Of a stretch of DNA of 64,000 nt, positions 20,183 through 34,559 are shown in pieces. A program made the position numbers and the translations under genes. The notes under the pieces are model-generated. The model was not told the origin of the DNA. It saw nothing but the letters and a program-made list of their open reading frames with translations, and did no database searches. Every line of letters starts with the position of its first letter. The first letter of the stretch is position 1. This stretch comes from Lumbricus terrestris (lineage: Eukaryota > Annelida > Clitellata > Crassiclitellata > Lumbricidae). The DNA lies in NCBI GenBank assembly GCA_949752735.1, contig OX457036.1, positions 14,761,516 to 14,825,515 of the forward strand, given 5' to 3'.

Positions 20183-20295
20183 TATGCGTGTGTGTGCGTG
20201 TGTGTCTGTGCATGTGTGTGTGTGTGCGTGTGTGTGCGTGTGTGTTAGGCCTACACATGAAAACACACAGACACACGCACACACACGCACACGTG
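20183..20295. repeat. Inverted GT/CA microsatellite
   Basis: A (TGTGTGCG)n arm and a (CACACGCA)n arm lie on either side of TTAGGCCTACACATG near 20246-20260, making a long potential hairpin. Confidence 0.85.
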
Positions 20296-20897
20296 TATTT
20301 ATGATGGTGCATAAACATAATAGGCGACACGTAAGCACATTGTTTTATATGCGCGTACATTATGCGCGTCCGCGCATTGTCTGTCGTTCTCGATGCTTCG
20401 AAGTCAACTGTTACTCTGCTCATCACTTCCATCGTTCGCATCAAATTCACCATCCAATCGATCCATCCCATCCACCTTTCATCTATTTGTCTGTCTCAGA
20501 CAATGTGTGGGGGACAAATGACATCCGATTTCGGTGAGTTTTAAAACGCCTCGATTTGAAACTCAACAGAACACGGGTGGTCATTTGTTGCCTCGCTTAA
20601 CAGAGGTTCATACATGCTGCAGCAGAGGCGAGAAAGAGCAAAACTTTTGTCTGCTTTAGGGAGAAAGAGAGAGAAAGGGAGTGGCATAAAAGGACCTTCT
20701 GATTTGCATGTGGTAAAAAGGGCGAGCGCGTATAGCATGCATAGACTATACAGTAAATGAAGTATTGAGTTTCTGGCTGCGTAATTACTGCGAAGTTTTC
20801 GTTTTGTATAACGATAATAATTATAATAATAACAATGACGATTTCTATGGCACCGTAACGCAGCCAATGGCGCCTCGATAAAATGGTCTCCACATCC

Positions 20898-21165
20898 GAC
20901 AAATGACCTCAGTCCAAAAATGACTTCCCTCCAAAATGGCCCCCATCCAAATACTTGTCCCCATCCAAACATGGCCCCATCCAAAAATGTCTTCTCTCCA
21001 AAAATGATCCCCATCAAAAATTTCCTCCATCCAATAATTTGCCCCATTCAAACATGGCCCCCCATCCAAAATGATCCCCACCCAAGAATGACCTCCCTCC
21101 AAAAATGATCCCCAATAATCCCCTCCAAAAATGCTCCCCACCCATCCAAAATGGCCTCCGTCCTG
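20898..21165. repeat. Degenerate 17-18-bp minisatellite
   Basis: The unit is roughly ATGACCTCCCTCCAAAA with ATGGCCCCCATCCAAAC variants, about 15 copies. The minus strand stays open, with Gly/Trp-rich repeats (FWREVI, GWGHVW). Confidence 0.85.
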
Positions 21166-21981
21166 AACAATGAATTAATCGGACAAGCAAGCAATAAGGT
21201 GAACAGATTTACAGAGTTGTTCATCCCAGCACCCACCCCCCACACGGTTATTGTAACTCTTTTGGCAATGTAGCAATTCCTTCGAATCGTGGCGTCGAGG
21301 TAAAATGAATTCTTTTGCCCTAAATATAATAAGCATTAAATTGTCTTTTTTGTCAAACAAAGCAGTCACTAGCGTCTCTTGAAGTGGCGCTATATAAATG
21401 TACGATTACAATTACCAGAAGTTCATTGTTTCAGTTCATCGTCAATACATGTTTGACAACAAAGATCATTAGGATCGCCCTCCTCCTTTATCCAGGTTTG
21501 GGACTGGCACTGTCAGACTGCAAACGGTGACGGAGTTAGCTACAATATAAGCAAACTGATCGGGCCTTATAACAGTCCTATATACTTAGTTCTGCACTCA
21601 GACCTAATTCCCGTGAAGGTCAGCACATCGGGCAACACGGAGGTTCTCCATGTCGTTCATCCGACGACATGAATCTCCAAGCGCTTCAAGTCATCTCTGA
21701 TGGTATTTCTCATCTGTTTCTTCCAATTAACGCTCTCAGGTGGCCCTGGCTCGCGGGACCTTCAGCCCCTTTTGGGTCTCCTGGGTATGCCAACATGTTT
21801 GCTATATATAGTCTGTTATAACTACGAAATGTTACGATTATTATTGGTTGCCGAATAAAAATGTTATGTTATGTTATGTTATGTTATGGTCTCCGGCTAA
21901 AAGTCTTTCCTCCTCCTCCTCATCCCTTCAGGGCTCCTGGTCATTGCGCACTGTACGTTGGGGGAGGGGCAGACTTCTTTG
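21166..21981. other. Non-coding stretch with SINE-tail remnant
   Basis: GCGTCTCTTGAAGTGGCGCTAT at about 21373-21394, followed by ATAAATGTACGATTACAATTAC, is a SINE tail. A short TTATG repeat lies at 21860-21887. Confidence 0.5.
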
Positions 21982-22235
21982 CATGCGTGGAGTTTATCAG
22001 GGGCTAGGAGCTAAGCCCCCAAGAAGGCCCAGAGTCATTTTTTACCGTGTTAACGGCATATTTTCTCGGACTTAGCCCCCCCCCAAGAAGGCGCAGACTC
22101 AGAATTTTTCCTGGGAAAATGGTTATGCTCACGAACGCGAAACACCTACAAATGTTTTAAAAAAAGGTCATCGACTTTTGGGGCGCCGAGAAAATATTTA
22201 GGACCTCCAAGAATGAAAACCAAACTCCGCCCATG
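21982..22235. mobile_element. hAT-type MITE with near-perfect TSD CTTCYTTG
   Basis: The left end is CATGCGTGGAGTTTATC and the inverted right end CATGGGCGGAGTTTGG. The flanks CTTCTTTG (21974-21981) and CTTCCTTG (22236-22243) match at 7 of 8. It holds AAAAAAAGGTCATCGACTTT and an ACCGTGTTAACGG block. Confidence 0.82.
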
Positions 22236-22614
22236 CTTCCTTGTCCTATATATATAGCCTACTATAGTCATGTGTCTTTTCCATTTTCAACTTCTCTTAT
22301 ATATTGTAGGCTATACTCATGACGTTCTCATGTAGGCTATACAGGCCTACAATACTCGATGACCGGGTCGATAAATAATTATTATCCACCAATGTTCCGA
22401 GCATCCTCAATAAAATAATTGCTTCGCCACTGTTGCAATCGTTAAATTAAAACTTTTAGCGCGCTACTTAGAAACCTCCGCAGGGCACCAGCTTATTAAC
22501 GAGCGCTGAGTTAAAATAGCACATGAAGGTGAAAAGATGTACACAGTTGCTGAATATTTTCGAAACTAACAGTGTATCTTAATCGCAAGGCAATACGCAA
22601 AGCAATCAAGGCAT
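22236..22614. other. Non-coding stretch
   Basis: AT-rich, with TATAGGCTATAC-like text. No feature was recognised. Confidence 0.35.
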
Positions 22615-22924
22615 CAGGGGCGGATCCAGGGGCAATCCGGCCACGCCCCTATTTAGAATTTTTTTGACCAGCTATTCTGGCATGGAAAGTTCACGTGCCC
22701 CCATGAGTGATTCCGTAGGACCCTCCCCCACGCCCACGAGGTCCGTACGACTTAAAAAGGTCATCAACTATTTTGGCGGACAAAACGGTATTTTTCTTGG
22801 GAATTTGAGACAAATGACAAAAAACGTCATCAGATTTCTCGGCGACCAAGACGAAATTTTTTCCTTGTCCCAAGAACGAAAATTTTGGACCCGCCCCCTT
22901 CGAAAATGTCTGTATCCGCCCTTG
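22615..22924. mobile_element. hAT-type MITE with TSD CAAGGCAT
   Basis: The ends are CAGGGGCGGATCCAGG and, inverted, CAAGGGCGGATACAG. CAAGGCAT is exact at 22607-22614 and 22925-22932. It is 310 bp, with AAAAAGGTCATCAACTATTT and a second AAAAAACGTCATCAGATTTC inside. Confidence 0.92.
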
Positions 22925-23860
22925 CAAGGCATCACACGTAAAGTTTGATAAGTTAAGTAAGTGATTGTATACAAGGTCACACAAGGTAATTATTTTGGGG
23001 TAATCAAGACAGAACCAGGTCAGGTCAGGTCAGGTCAGATATAGCGTAAGGTAACATAAGATGAGGTCATGAGATCGGAAAAGGCGTATATCATAATGTG
23101 AGGCTGCAAACGGCAAAGAATCGTTGCAAAAAATGCGACGTCGACGAATTAAGCGTCCGACAAACAATGACATCGATATTTATGATTTCCTGATATGCAT
23201 GATTGGTTGCATTCCATGGCACCGTGCATGTCTGCTGCAGACTCTCTGACAATACCTGTTGCCGCATCCCACAGACTGACCGACCGACCGAGCAGTTGTT
23301 CTCTCTTGCACACAATATCGATTTTTTTACCGTTCTTCTTGGCCCCGCCTCCCACTGTCCTACCCGACCAATCAGGTTGACAGGTTCCAAACGGCAGACG
23401 TTGATTCGCTGTCGTCGTCAACGAGCGAGCAGCTGATGGAGCGCGGGAACCGAACGGTAACTGTTGCTGCAGAATATTAATAGCTGGTTCTAACTCGTAA
23501 TAAAAGCACGTGTTTTCGTTATTCGCTGCTTGTTGGGAGGACTCTGCTGAACCGGTAAAAAGGTGTATAGCTACATTGGGGGAAAACAAACCGGCAAGGT
23601 CTTTTGACGGTCTGATTGTTATTCCTATGGTAGTGAATGTTCTGTGTACCTATGCTTGGCTGGTTGTGTTGACGATAATAATTGGCTATACGTGATCTTG
23701 GCCTCCTATCTTCGACATCTGGACCCCTCTCAGACTAAGACCTTCGTTTGGCTACCACTTTAAAACCCCTCTGTCTTGACGCAGCGCTTGTGAACAAGCC
23801 GGTGCCTGGCGCTGGCCTTTGCCTGGCACTTTAGACGTTTGGAGTTTACGATTACGATTA
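22925..23860. other. Upstream region of the Sox gene
   Basis: Contains (AGGTC)5 at about 23013-23037. GC content rises towards 23300-23480, where a promoter might lie, but no TATA or start site could be fixed. Confidence 0.35.
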
Positions 23861-25413
<1,553 letters not shown>

Positions 25414-25877
25414 AGCGCGTGAACCCAGCCCCCCCAACCCTCAACTTCCGGCTTGACCGCCGTACGAGTCGACGGTCGGTGCGTATATAACACTGTCGGA
25501 AATAAGAAGACAGTTTCCGGTTCATGGGTCAGGCATCCTGCTCGGTTCAAGGTCAAGGAAAGGTCAGTGCGAAGAGGACCTCACCTTCTATCGACGCAGC
25601 AGATGATGACGGTCCATCCCATATAACATCATTTAACATCAATACAATGCACATTAAACAACGAAGATGATGATTCTGCATTTTGAGTAAAATGTTAAAT
25701 TTCTAAACTTCTAAAGGATCGCATATACGTTTAGCATGCCTACGCCATACCGTACCAAATATCGCAGTGCCTGCATACATAACAGTACACGACGTCATCA
25801 TGCAATATTGCGTCATGGAACCAAGTCATAGAACGTCACATCGCATGACTGACATTGACAGGTTTTGCTTTGGCTAT
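25414..25877 (+). other. Probable Sox 3' UTR and flank
   Basis: No clear AATAAA was seen. GC content falls after about 25600. Confidence 0.4.
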
Positions 25878-26460
<583 letters not shown>

Positions 26461-27734
26461 ACCTGTCTACGTGCCTATCTAACTGTTCCAGAGTTGCTGT
26501 GTAGACTCTAGAGATATATATGCCAGATCGATTTTGCCGCCAGAGAGACAAAAGCGTGGAGACAATTAACAACGAGGAGTTTCGTTGTGTACAAGAGAAG
26601 GCTTCGTATATATGCGGAAATATCCTTTGGACATTGGTCGGAGTAATTGAAGAGTTGAGACGGCAATTTGAAGTGGAAAGTTTGTGGAGAGATGACAATT
26701 CTAATTAGTTGGAGAAACGGATATATAGGGAACACGCGATATATATATATATAATATTATATATGTATATATAGGCTATATATATATATATATATATTCA
26801 TAGCGACGCAATAATTCGCACCGGAGTTGAGACGCGGTGTGAAAATAGGTCGTTTGGACCGTTGCAGAAATTTGACGCAATTAAGATTCACTCTTGGGGA
26901 TGGGCCAAGATTAGATAGGAAGAGATAGTATGGACAATAATTATGTATGCAGTATAGTGTTGCTGTGTGCTATAATGAGCATTGTGTTGTGCTCAGAGAT
27001 TATCAGTTACATAGTGGATTGACTTTAAGAATGCTTGCAGTGACGATAATAATATAGTTTGATGCGAGAACGTCCCGGTGACACCCTTGCTGCTCAACAC
27101 TCGATGATGCAACGCATTGTTTTGTATTCAGCAAAAGATTTCGTTTACTTATTTGATTATATATATATATATATATAATATTATATATATAATATTATAT
27201 ACGTGGCTAATGTCTACACGCATTCTGCCACTTTACCTGTTTCTCGTTTAACGAAAGTAGGCCTACTATAACGGCCTATAATTATGTTTTAGCGCATTGC
27301 ATATTTACCTTTACACGCGAGCGCCCTATTTCGATGCAACACATGCATGTATAGATAACTTATTACTCATGCCGGTTACCTCGTATTGCTACACTTAACC
27401 CATATGTATAGGCTACTCATCAGTTATTGTTTATGTAACAATATAATAAATTATAAATCAGTATATACTATTATTAAAAATATCATGCCTGCAGTGTCAA
27501 TTGAGAAGCGTTTTGGGGTTGTCTTTGAAAGCATAATATTTAAATGTGTTAAGTTTTATGAGCACATTACTGAATGTGCTGACACATATAGGCGTATACC
27601 AAGTTTGTCTGAAATAATTATTTAATTAAGGATGCCGTTTTTGCAAACAGCGTACATGTGTATAAGCTATACCGGTATGGGCCTAATTTTAGGAAGATAG
27701 GGCCGCTTTAGGGCGCTATATAAATTATAATGGA
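26461..27734. other. AT-rich intergenic stretch
   Basis: Palindromic (AT)n blocks lie at 26738-26800 and 27158-27200. No exon was recognised. Confidence 0.45.
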
Positions 27735-27737
27735 ACA

Positions 27738-27802
<65 letters not shown>
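27735..27802. repeat. (GATT)n microsatellite
   Basis: About 16 copies directly after GGGCGCTATATAAATTATAA, a SINE-tail end. It is probably the expanded tail of a lost SINE. Confidence 0.9.
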
Positions 27803-28709
27803 CCTAAACTCAGCCAGGCAAATGCTCATTTAAATCTGGCGCGGGTCGCCATGGCAGGTTAGGTCGCGTCAATATGAATAGTTCTTTCTTTCGATGCATC
27901 TTCTTAATGTCGTCATTGAATCGACTTTCTTGCAGGGGGTGAAACAGATGTAGCGCCTGTTTTTGTATGAGGTAAATTAGACACGAAACACTGTAAATAC
28001 CGGAGTGCCACGCAAAGTATAGGCCTACTCCGTGTTGTTATTGTTGTAAATAATGCATTGAACAGATCACAGAAAGCTCAATCAATTTTCAAACGAGTAT
28101 TGCAGTATCCTATATGATGTAAACGAAAAACTGCTACTGGTCCTTTGTTTGCAAAAGTTGTGTAAAACCAACAAACTTTTTTAATTTTAAGAACTATAGT
28201 GTAAAGCGTGTAAAACTTGGTTTGCTGTAAATAAATAACGTTTTTACTGTTTTTCTTGCACGGAGCTGTTTTCGAGCCTTGTGATTTTATTAACTTAACA
28301 ATATTCGTTACCATGTAGCCTATATAACACAGGCCTACATAATAACAAAGAGTCGATTTAAGAAATAAGTGAGTTCCTTCAAGACTAAAAGTGTCGTTCG
28401 TGGTTTTGGCTGTTCCACTCCTGATAGTAGCGTCATCGTCCGGACCCACGTGTGACCCAATATGACATCAAAACTTCTATAGCACTGAACAAAGCATGCA
28501 GTGGTAGTAATAGTAGCAGCACCCCCAACAGCATATCAAGTTAACTCAAATAGTATTCGACTAAGCTTAGTATTCTCTATGTCCGTTATAATTTCTACAT
28601 TCCTAACTCAGGTGTCTGTGCGTGACCCACAGCGCTCTAACCTGCCACTGATAACGACCTCGACACCTGCCACATGAAAGTAAAAAAGGCAAGGGCTGTA
28701 CATGTACAG
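27803..28709. other. AT-rich intergenic stretch
   Basis: No exon or mobile border was recognised. Confidence 0.35.
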
Positions 28710-30504
28710 AGTGGGCAAAAAAAGACCCACAAGGATTTTTGCCAATATCTTGACCAGAAGTAAGAATTTTGAAATGAAATTTTACAGGCTTAGAGACAAT
28801 TCATACTTAAAAATGATGGCCAGATTTTAATAAAATGTTTCAGACAGAACAAAAGTTATACCACTTTTAGTGAAGCCACGCTCCGTTTTTGACGATTCAA
28901 AAACGACACGCAGCAAAAAGTAACAAAAAACCAATCTAAATATGCTGGCAAATATCTTGGCTAAGAGTAAGAATATCGAAATGAAATTTTACAGGCTTCA
29001 AGGCCATTCATAACTGCACATGGTGGTCAGATTCCATCAAAATATTTCAAACAGAACAAAAGTTATACCACTTTTAGGGAGGTCACCCACCTTTTTTTGA
29101 CGATTCAAAAATGAAACGCAACAAAAAAAGTAACAAACAAACGATTTTTTTCTCATCTCAAATAATTGGTATCAAATAGCCTTGATATTGCCAGATGATC
29201 ATTATTATTACTATTTAAAAGAGAAACAGGGTACCAGCGTAGCTGTGCGTCACTGAGTAGTCACTTAGCAAGATGATAATCAAATTGGTAAATAAGGAAT
29301 CTGTCAGATTAATAAACAGGTCCATCCAGTGATGCCACAGCTGGGTTTTTTCCACTAGATCTGGGTTTTTTTACCTTCGTCTGGGTTTCTGGGTTTTTTT
29401 GGGCAAGATCTGGGTTTATTTTGGTGAGTTGACATTTTGTACTTAAAACACATGAATATTCTGTGAAATTCAATGTAAAATGGTTGTTATACACAATTTT
29501 TCCACTAATTTTAATTTAAAACTCCACAAACAAGATATCATGTTGTCAATTCACAAATAGTTTATAACCTGAAGAATAGTCCTGCACAGAAATAAACCAT
29601 TTTGACATTTCAAAATAGGTCAGGTCACTCGTCTCTTTCCTTGTAAAGCCGCATTACATCTATAACATGCATATACAGTTAAACAATGTAGGTCAGGTTC
29701 CATCATCTAGTGCTATAATAGTTGTTGCAGAGTATTAATGTTCTAGATGGTTAAAACGTTGGATTGTTGATGTATTAAGAAAATTTGGCTGGAATCCTCG
29801 GACAACTTTAAAACTTTGTAAACTTAAGCCACGTGTGTTATGTCCTTATATAGGCTTATAGGCCTATACCCGCTGCGCATGGGCAACACGAATATATCGA
29901 TTAAGCTTATTGTCAGTATGGATCCCGAGTCTCTGAGAACTTTGACAATTGATACTTTTAAAGTTGTAATTACATTTTATTCGACTCTTTTGACGAACAT
30001 TTCGTTAATACTCATGTGAACAAGCGAAAAACCAACTTAATTTGAACAAAGGGGGTCTAAAATAGCGTATATGAATAGTCTGGGTTTTTCTGGGTTTTTT
30101 TCGTAAGAAAATCTGGGTTTATTTCAGAAACCTCAGTGGCAACACTGGGTCCATCAAGAACTTTGCAAAGAGACTCAAAAGAAGTTTTGGCACGGGTTGC
30201 GGGTATATTGAACACAAGTTGTGAAGCACTATCAGGTTCATTTGACAACAGTTATTTGAGATGGTACTTAATAAAATCGTGTTTTTGTTGCTGTTTACTG
30301 CATTTCGTTTTTGAATCGTCAAAAAACGGCGGGTGGCCTCACTAAAAGTGATATAACTTTTATTCTGTTTGAAATATTTTGATGACATCTGACCAACATG
30401 TGTAAATATGAATTGTCTTTAAGACTGTAAAAAATTTCATTTCAAAATTCTTACTTCTGGCCAAGATATTGGCAAAAAACCTAGGGGGTCTTTTTTGGCC
30501 CACT
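28710..30504. mobile_element. Foldback element, Tc1/mariner-like candidate
   Basis: The left end AGTGGGCAAAAAAAGACCC and the right end, inverted, AGTGGGCCAAAAAAGACCC open arms of about 210 bp that mirror each other: GCCAATATCTTG, AGAAGTAAGAATTTTGAAAT, AAAAGTTATA and TGACGATTCAAAAACGA. The left arm is followed by a second direct copy (about 28940-29125). The TA next to the left end fits Tc1/mariner, but the right flank is ambiguous. No transposase was seen. A hAT element sits inside. Confidence 0.68.
29327..30147. mobile_element. hAT-type element with TSD GGTCCATC
   Basis: The ends are CAGTGATGCCACAGCTGG and, inverted, CAGTGTTGCCACTGAGG. GGTCCATC is exact at 29319-29326 and 30148-30155. It is 821 bp, with inverted CTGGGTTTTTT clusters near both ends, which are plausible transposase-binding repeats. 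No long frame. Confidence 0.92.
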
Positions 30505-30584
30505 TATATATGCACTTGTCAATAATTATACTTATGTGTGTCAAACACGCACACGGTAACAGACTCAGTCGTACACACGCACCC

Positions 30585-30780
30585 CCACGCACGCACACAC
30601 ACTCTCTTTCCTCTCTCTCTCTCTCTCTCTCTTTCGCTCTGTCTGTCTGTGTCTGTCTCCGTCTCTCTGTCTCTAACTGTCTCTCTCTCTGTCTCTCTGT
30701 CTCTGTATTTGTCTCTGTTTCTGTCTCAGTCTCTGTCTGTCTCTGTCTCTGTCTCTCTCTCTCTTCCCCCCCCCCCCCCG
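30585..30780. repeat. CA/CT-rich low-complexity tract
   Basis: CACGCACACAC, then (CT)n, (CTGT)n and a C11 run. Confidence 0.9.
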
Positions 30781-31194
30781 TGAACAGGTCTCCTATAGCA
30801 CGCTTATTTCACACGCATCAATGGAAACTTTTCAAAGGTTGTCTCAATCAGATAAACCGCTTGAACGATGCATGCAGGCATATAATTATGCATAATTATG
30901 CAGTTACTGTTTAAGGACAGGATTTCACAATAATAAAAAAAATGGTTAGCATATAAAAGATACCAACCGGTTCTTCGTCTCTGCCTTATGTATACAGTAT
31001 ACTTTTGTGTGTCACAGCGCCGGTGAATAAACTGGTCTCTCTGACGTGGCTTTTGTGGGCGCTGAGAAATTCTCGAAGATTTACATTACATGTATGCGAT
31101 TCCGTTGCGCACGATCTTGTAATCACCTTTGATCCAAGTCTCACCTCCTGTAGCCACACCTCAAACGCATGGCGTAGCCTACCTGAATAATGTG

Positions 31195-31257
31195 TATATC
31201 GTGACATTGTATTGTATTGTATATAATATATACAATACAATACAATGTCACGATATA
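31195..31257. repeat. Near-perfect hairpin
   Basis: TATATCGTGACATTGTATTG plus TATTGTATAT is mirrored by its complement up to 31257. A third, direct copy of the arm follows at 31263-31291. Confidence 0.9.
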
Positions 31258-31269
31258 TACTATATATCG

Positions 31270-31640
31270 TGACATTGTATTGTATTGTATCTATAAATTT
31301 TTATAGCGCTCCTCGCAGTGCACACTGATCAGAACAGTGCCTCAGACAAAGAGAGAAAAAAAGTGGTCCCAAGACAGCAAAAAGAGGCACTTTCCCACTA
31401 TAGTTAAAAAGAAGAACGTGTCAAAGTAGAAAGCTGGTTAAACAATGCAGGGCAGATGAAAACAAAGGCTCGTGTTTTAACCATGGTGGTCCTAGACTCC
31501 TAGCTCGCGGGACAAGGGATAAACGAGTGGGCGAAGAGAAGTGGCCGAGGTCGGCTGATGAATGAGGTCACATAGATACTTGTGAGCTCCGCCACTGGTT
31601 GTTCTCTGCCAGTGCCAGTTTCAACTTTCAAGTCTGGATA
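31270..31640 (-). mobile_element. Dispersed repeat, uninterrupted relative of 11285-12060
   Basis: Shares TTGTATTGTATC, GCAGTGCACACTGATCAGA, AGACAGCAAAAAGAGGC-like text and AACAAAGGCTCGTGTTTTAA with the copy at 11285-12060, and lacks the two MITEs found there. Confidence 0.6.
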
Positions 31641-31844
31641 AAGGAGGAGGGCGACACTAATCATTTTTGATACGGCAGTATAGTTAAACATGTATAACAA
31701 GAAGTTCAGTATGCGATCGGTGATTTAATGTGAGAACCTTGAGTTGAGGTCGAGCATTAGGGGGAGCATTGAAAGTGGCCACACATAAAAGCAAATCCTC
31801 CATCACTATTGTGAGTATTGTCCGTCCCAGCCTTGATTACTAGA

Positions 31845-32038
31845 ATTCATTCATTCATTCATTCATTTCGAAAATTTATGTAGCGCCTCTTCAAGAAACC
31901 TACTCAGAGGCGCTCCCAGCCCAGCCACAGCTAAACAAAGTAGGATTTGAGAGACTTTAAAAATGCAGGAGAATTTAGCCTATAGGCATAAGTCGCAAGG
32001 TTAGTGGGCGGCCATTCCAGATAGCGGGACCCACAACA
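31845..32038 (-). mobile_element. 5'-truncated SINE with (GAAT)n tail
   Basis: On the minus strand CTGGGAGCGCCTCTGAGTAG then TTGAAGAGGCGCTACATAAA leads into (GAATGAAT)n at 31849-31867, as at 41100-41160. Confidence 0.68.
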
Positions 32039-32628
32039 CGAAAAATTACGACAGTTCCGGGCATAGATCGAGTCACGCTTTTTGTTTACTCATATGATCC
32101 GACCAAACGAAAAGGCAAATAAGACGGAAACGATACGTTTACGTGTGCAACTGTCAGTGCAAACGTCCTGCATCAATTACATTTGCATACTGGTCCGATC
32201 AATGTAGGCTAATTATTATATCAATAGCATAGATCAAAGCAGCGACGCGCTGCGTGTCGCTGTATGTAATGTCACGCTAAGTGTTGGAGTAAACGTTCGG
32301 CTTATAATAGGCTCATGGCCTAGTTATATGTCGTTTCTGTGGTCTATCCATCACTTGTAGCCTACGTAGGCTACACAATATAATTTTTATGGCCTACATG
32401 TGAACTCAGCGTCAATGTCAGGTTCTCGTATGTAAAACTGTGCTGCAAATTGCACAAAAGTTGGCGAAATTCACGACATTTGGGAAGTGACGATAAATGT
32501 CGACATTCATGGATTTTGTGAACTTCTACCATCCATGCATATACGGTATACCATTTTGAAAGTCATCGCTGCAGCCTGTCTTTTGTCTGAAACGGCGGAC
32601 AGAGTTGCTGATTCTATTAGGCTAAGAC
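32039..32628. repeat. Duplicated non-coding segment, copy 1
   Basis: About 590 bp match 37603-38227 almost throughout, from CGAAAAATTACGACAGTT to GATTCTAT...AAGACC, with small indels. No frame is conserved. It could be an unclassified mobile element or a segmental duplication. Confidence 0.88.
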
Positions 32629-33057
32629 CACAACAGAAAAGGCTCGGCGCTGTCTGATAGAAGTGCGAGCTCGCGGAATCAAAAGTTCATCCGTTGCCGC
32701 CGAGCGAAGAGCTCGACGGGATGCAAGGTCGGAGACATGTCGACAAAGACTGGACAAGTATGATGGAGCACAAGAAAGACGGCATCGCCAAACAAGTGCA
32801 GCAACTCGATAAGAGATGCGCCGTGAAACAGGGAGCCAGTGAAGAACGTCACGCATACAAGCAGAGACGGGGGCATATTTATGAATGCGGCCAATGAGAC
32901 GAGCAGCCGAACGAAGAACTCGTTCAAGGCGCCCAATTAGTCCAAGTGCCAGACCCACAAGTACCGAACTGCAGTGATCAATTCTAGGCCTACTGGTGAC
33001 AGAAGCATGCACAAGAGACACCATGTCCGCCACTATGAGAGAGGGATCTTGAGACAA
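32617..33057 (-). pseudogene. CR1-like LINE reverse transcriptase C-terminal fragment
   Basis: An open minus-strand frame encodes LVHASVTSRPRIDHCSSVLV, RLERVLRSAARLIGRIHKY, DVLHWLPVSRRISYRVAALV and CAPSYLSSL. This is the thumb and C-terminal part of CR1/Jockey-group reverse transcriptases. The frame is intact for 146 codons but the element is truncated at both ends. Its edge coincides with the end of the duplicated segment at 32628. Confidence 0.85.
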
Positions 33058-33169
33058 CTAGGAGTTGTTATTTGGGAAGATCCTCCATCACTATTGTGAG
33101 TATTGTCCGTCGCAGCCTTGATTACTGAAATTCCGTTTTTCACAGCTTCAAATCCACCTAAACTGTGAA

Positions 33170-33285
33170 TTGAGCGTCTATGCAACTCATCCAAAATTCT
33201 CTCGCCCGAGCTGTCACCAGAACACCAACGCATCACCATTATATCACTTCCATTCTTAAATCAGTTCACTGGCTGAAACATTTTA
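33170..33285 (+). pseudogene. LINE reverse transcriptase fragment
   Basis: The frame encodes SMQLIQNSLARAVTRTPTHH then ITSILKSVHWLK, the same region of a CR1/L2-type protein as 32617-33057 but on the opposite strand and from another family. Confidence 0.78.
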
Positions 33286-33640
33286 TTATTATTATTATTA
33301 TTTTTATTACGACATGTTTGTGAATTGTGAACCACCGCAACACATTCAGATGGTTAGTTCCTCGCATTGTCGATAGGTATCATTATTATCGACCAGGTTT
33401 TTTGCTGTGTAACGACGACGCAGCTGTGCCTTACCATTTTGCAAGAGTGGTTAGCATCGCCCGCCCCATTTATCGATGCTTCGGACTGGCACTCCATGAC
33501 AGAGTGCGAACAGCAGAGGAGGTGTTACTGTAATCTAGTTAACTAACTAAGAAATTGGGTAAGCCGATGGGGGATGTTGTTATGGTATGGGCAATTGAAT
33601 ATGCAAGCATGCACGCAAACTCACCCACACATCCATGAGA
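33286..33640. other. Non-coding stretch
   Basis: GCTGTGTAACGACGACGC near 33403-33420 resembles the internal repeat of the LTR-like unit at 36670-36930. No more could be supported. Confidence 0.35.
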
Positions 33641-34060
33641 GATTGGGGCGGGCGTGGGGGTGTCCTAGGTAGGTGGGTGCAGGGTGTCCTGGGTAGGTGG
33701 GTGTGGGGTATCATGTGTAGGTGGAGGTGGGTGTCATGGTTGGGTTGTTGTGGGGTGTCATAGGTAGGTTGGCATGGGATGTCGTGGGTGGGTGGGTGTG
33801 GGGTGCCATGGGTGGGTGGGTGTGGGGTGTTCTAGGTGGGTGGGTGTGGGATGTCATGGGTGGGTGAATGTGGGGGTGTCCTGGGTAGGTGAGTGGGGGT
33901 GTCCTGGGTGGGTGGTGTGGGGGTTCCTGAGTAGGTGGGTGTGGGATGTCATGGGTGGGTGTGGGTGTCCTATGTGGGTGTGGGATGTCATGGGTGGGTG
34001 GGTGTGGGGGTGTCCTGGGTAGATGAGTGGGGGTGCCCTGGGTGTAGGTGGGTGCACGTT
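33641..34060. repeat. GGGTGT-rich minisatellite
   Basis: The unit is about 25-30 bp, such as GGTGGGTGTGGGGTGTCATG, in about 14 variable copies. The G-rich strand could form quadruplexes. Confidence 0.9.
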
Positions 34061-34315
34061 GGTATGTTAGAGAGCGGATGCGTCCGATGTCCGCGCGGTC
34101 GATAGCGACGCATTGACTGTATATATCCGATCGACGATGTTCCGCCATTGTTCCATTGTTCCGCGCGGACCTGTTCCCATCGCATTGTCCGCCGCGTCTG
34201 TCTTTCATGCATGGAATCGTCGCCCGGAACATCGGTCGCAGATCGTCGCAGAACAATGCCAGAGCTGGCACCACGATTCCATTTATTAGAGGGAAGTCGA
34301 CGACGCATCAAGAGA

Positions 34316-34412
34316 CCAAGGAGGATGAGGAGGAGGATGGGGAGGAGGATGGGGAGGAGGATGGGGAGGAGGATGGGGAGGAGGATGGGGAGGATGGGGA
34401 GGAGGGCAGACG
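34316..34412. repeat. 12-bp (GGGGAGGAGGAT)n repeat
   Basis: About seven copies. The length is a multiple of three, so frames stay open (EEDG, GRRM), but nothing else supports coding. Confidence 0.9.
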
Positions 34413-34559
34413 GAACGGAAAACGCTGCTAGCTCATCAACTATGCGTAACGCCATTCATCCGTGTCCAACGTCAATACTCAACGTCGCGTGTATATACAT
34501 ATATACATACGCACGCCTTTGCACACATAAGGATAATAATTATACCTTTAGTACGTGGA

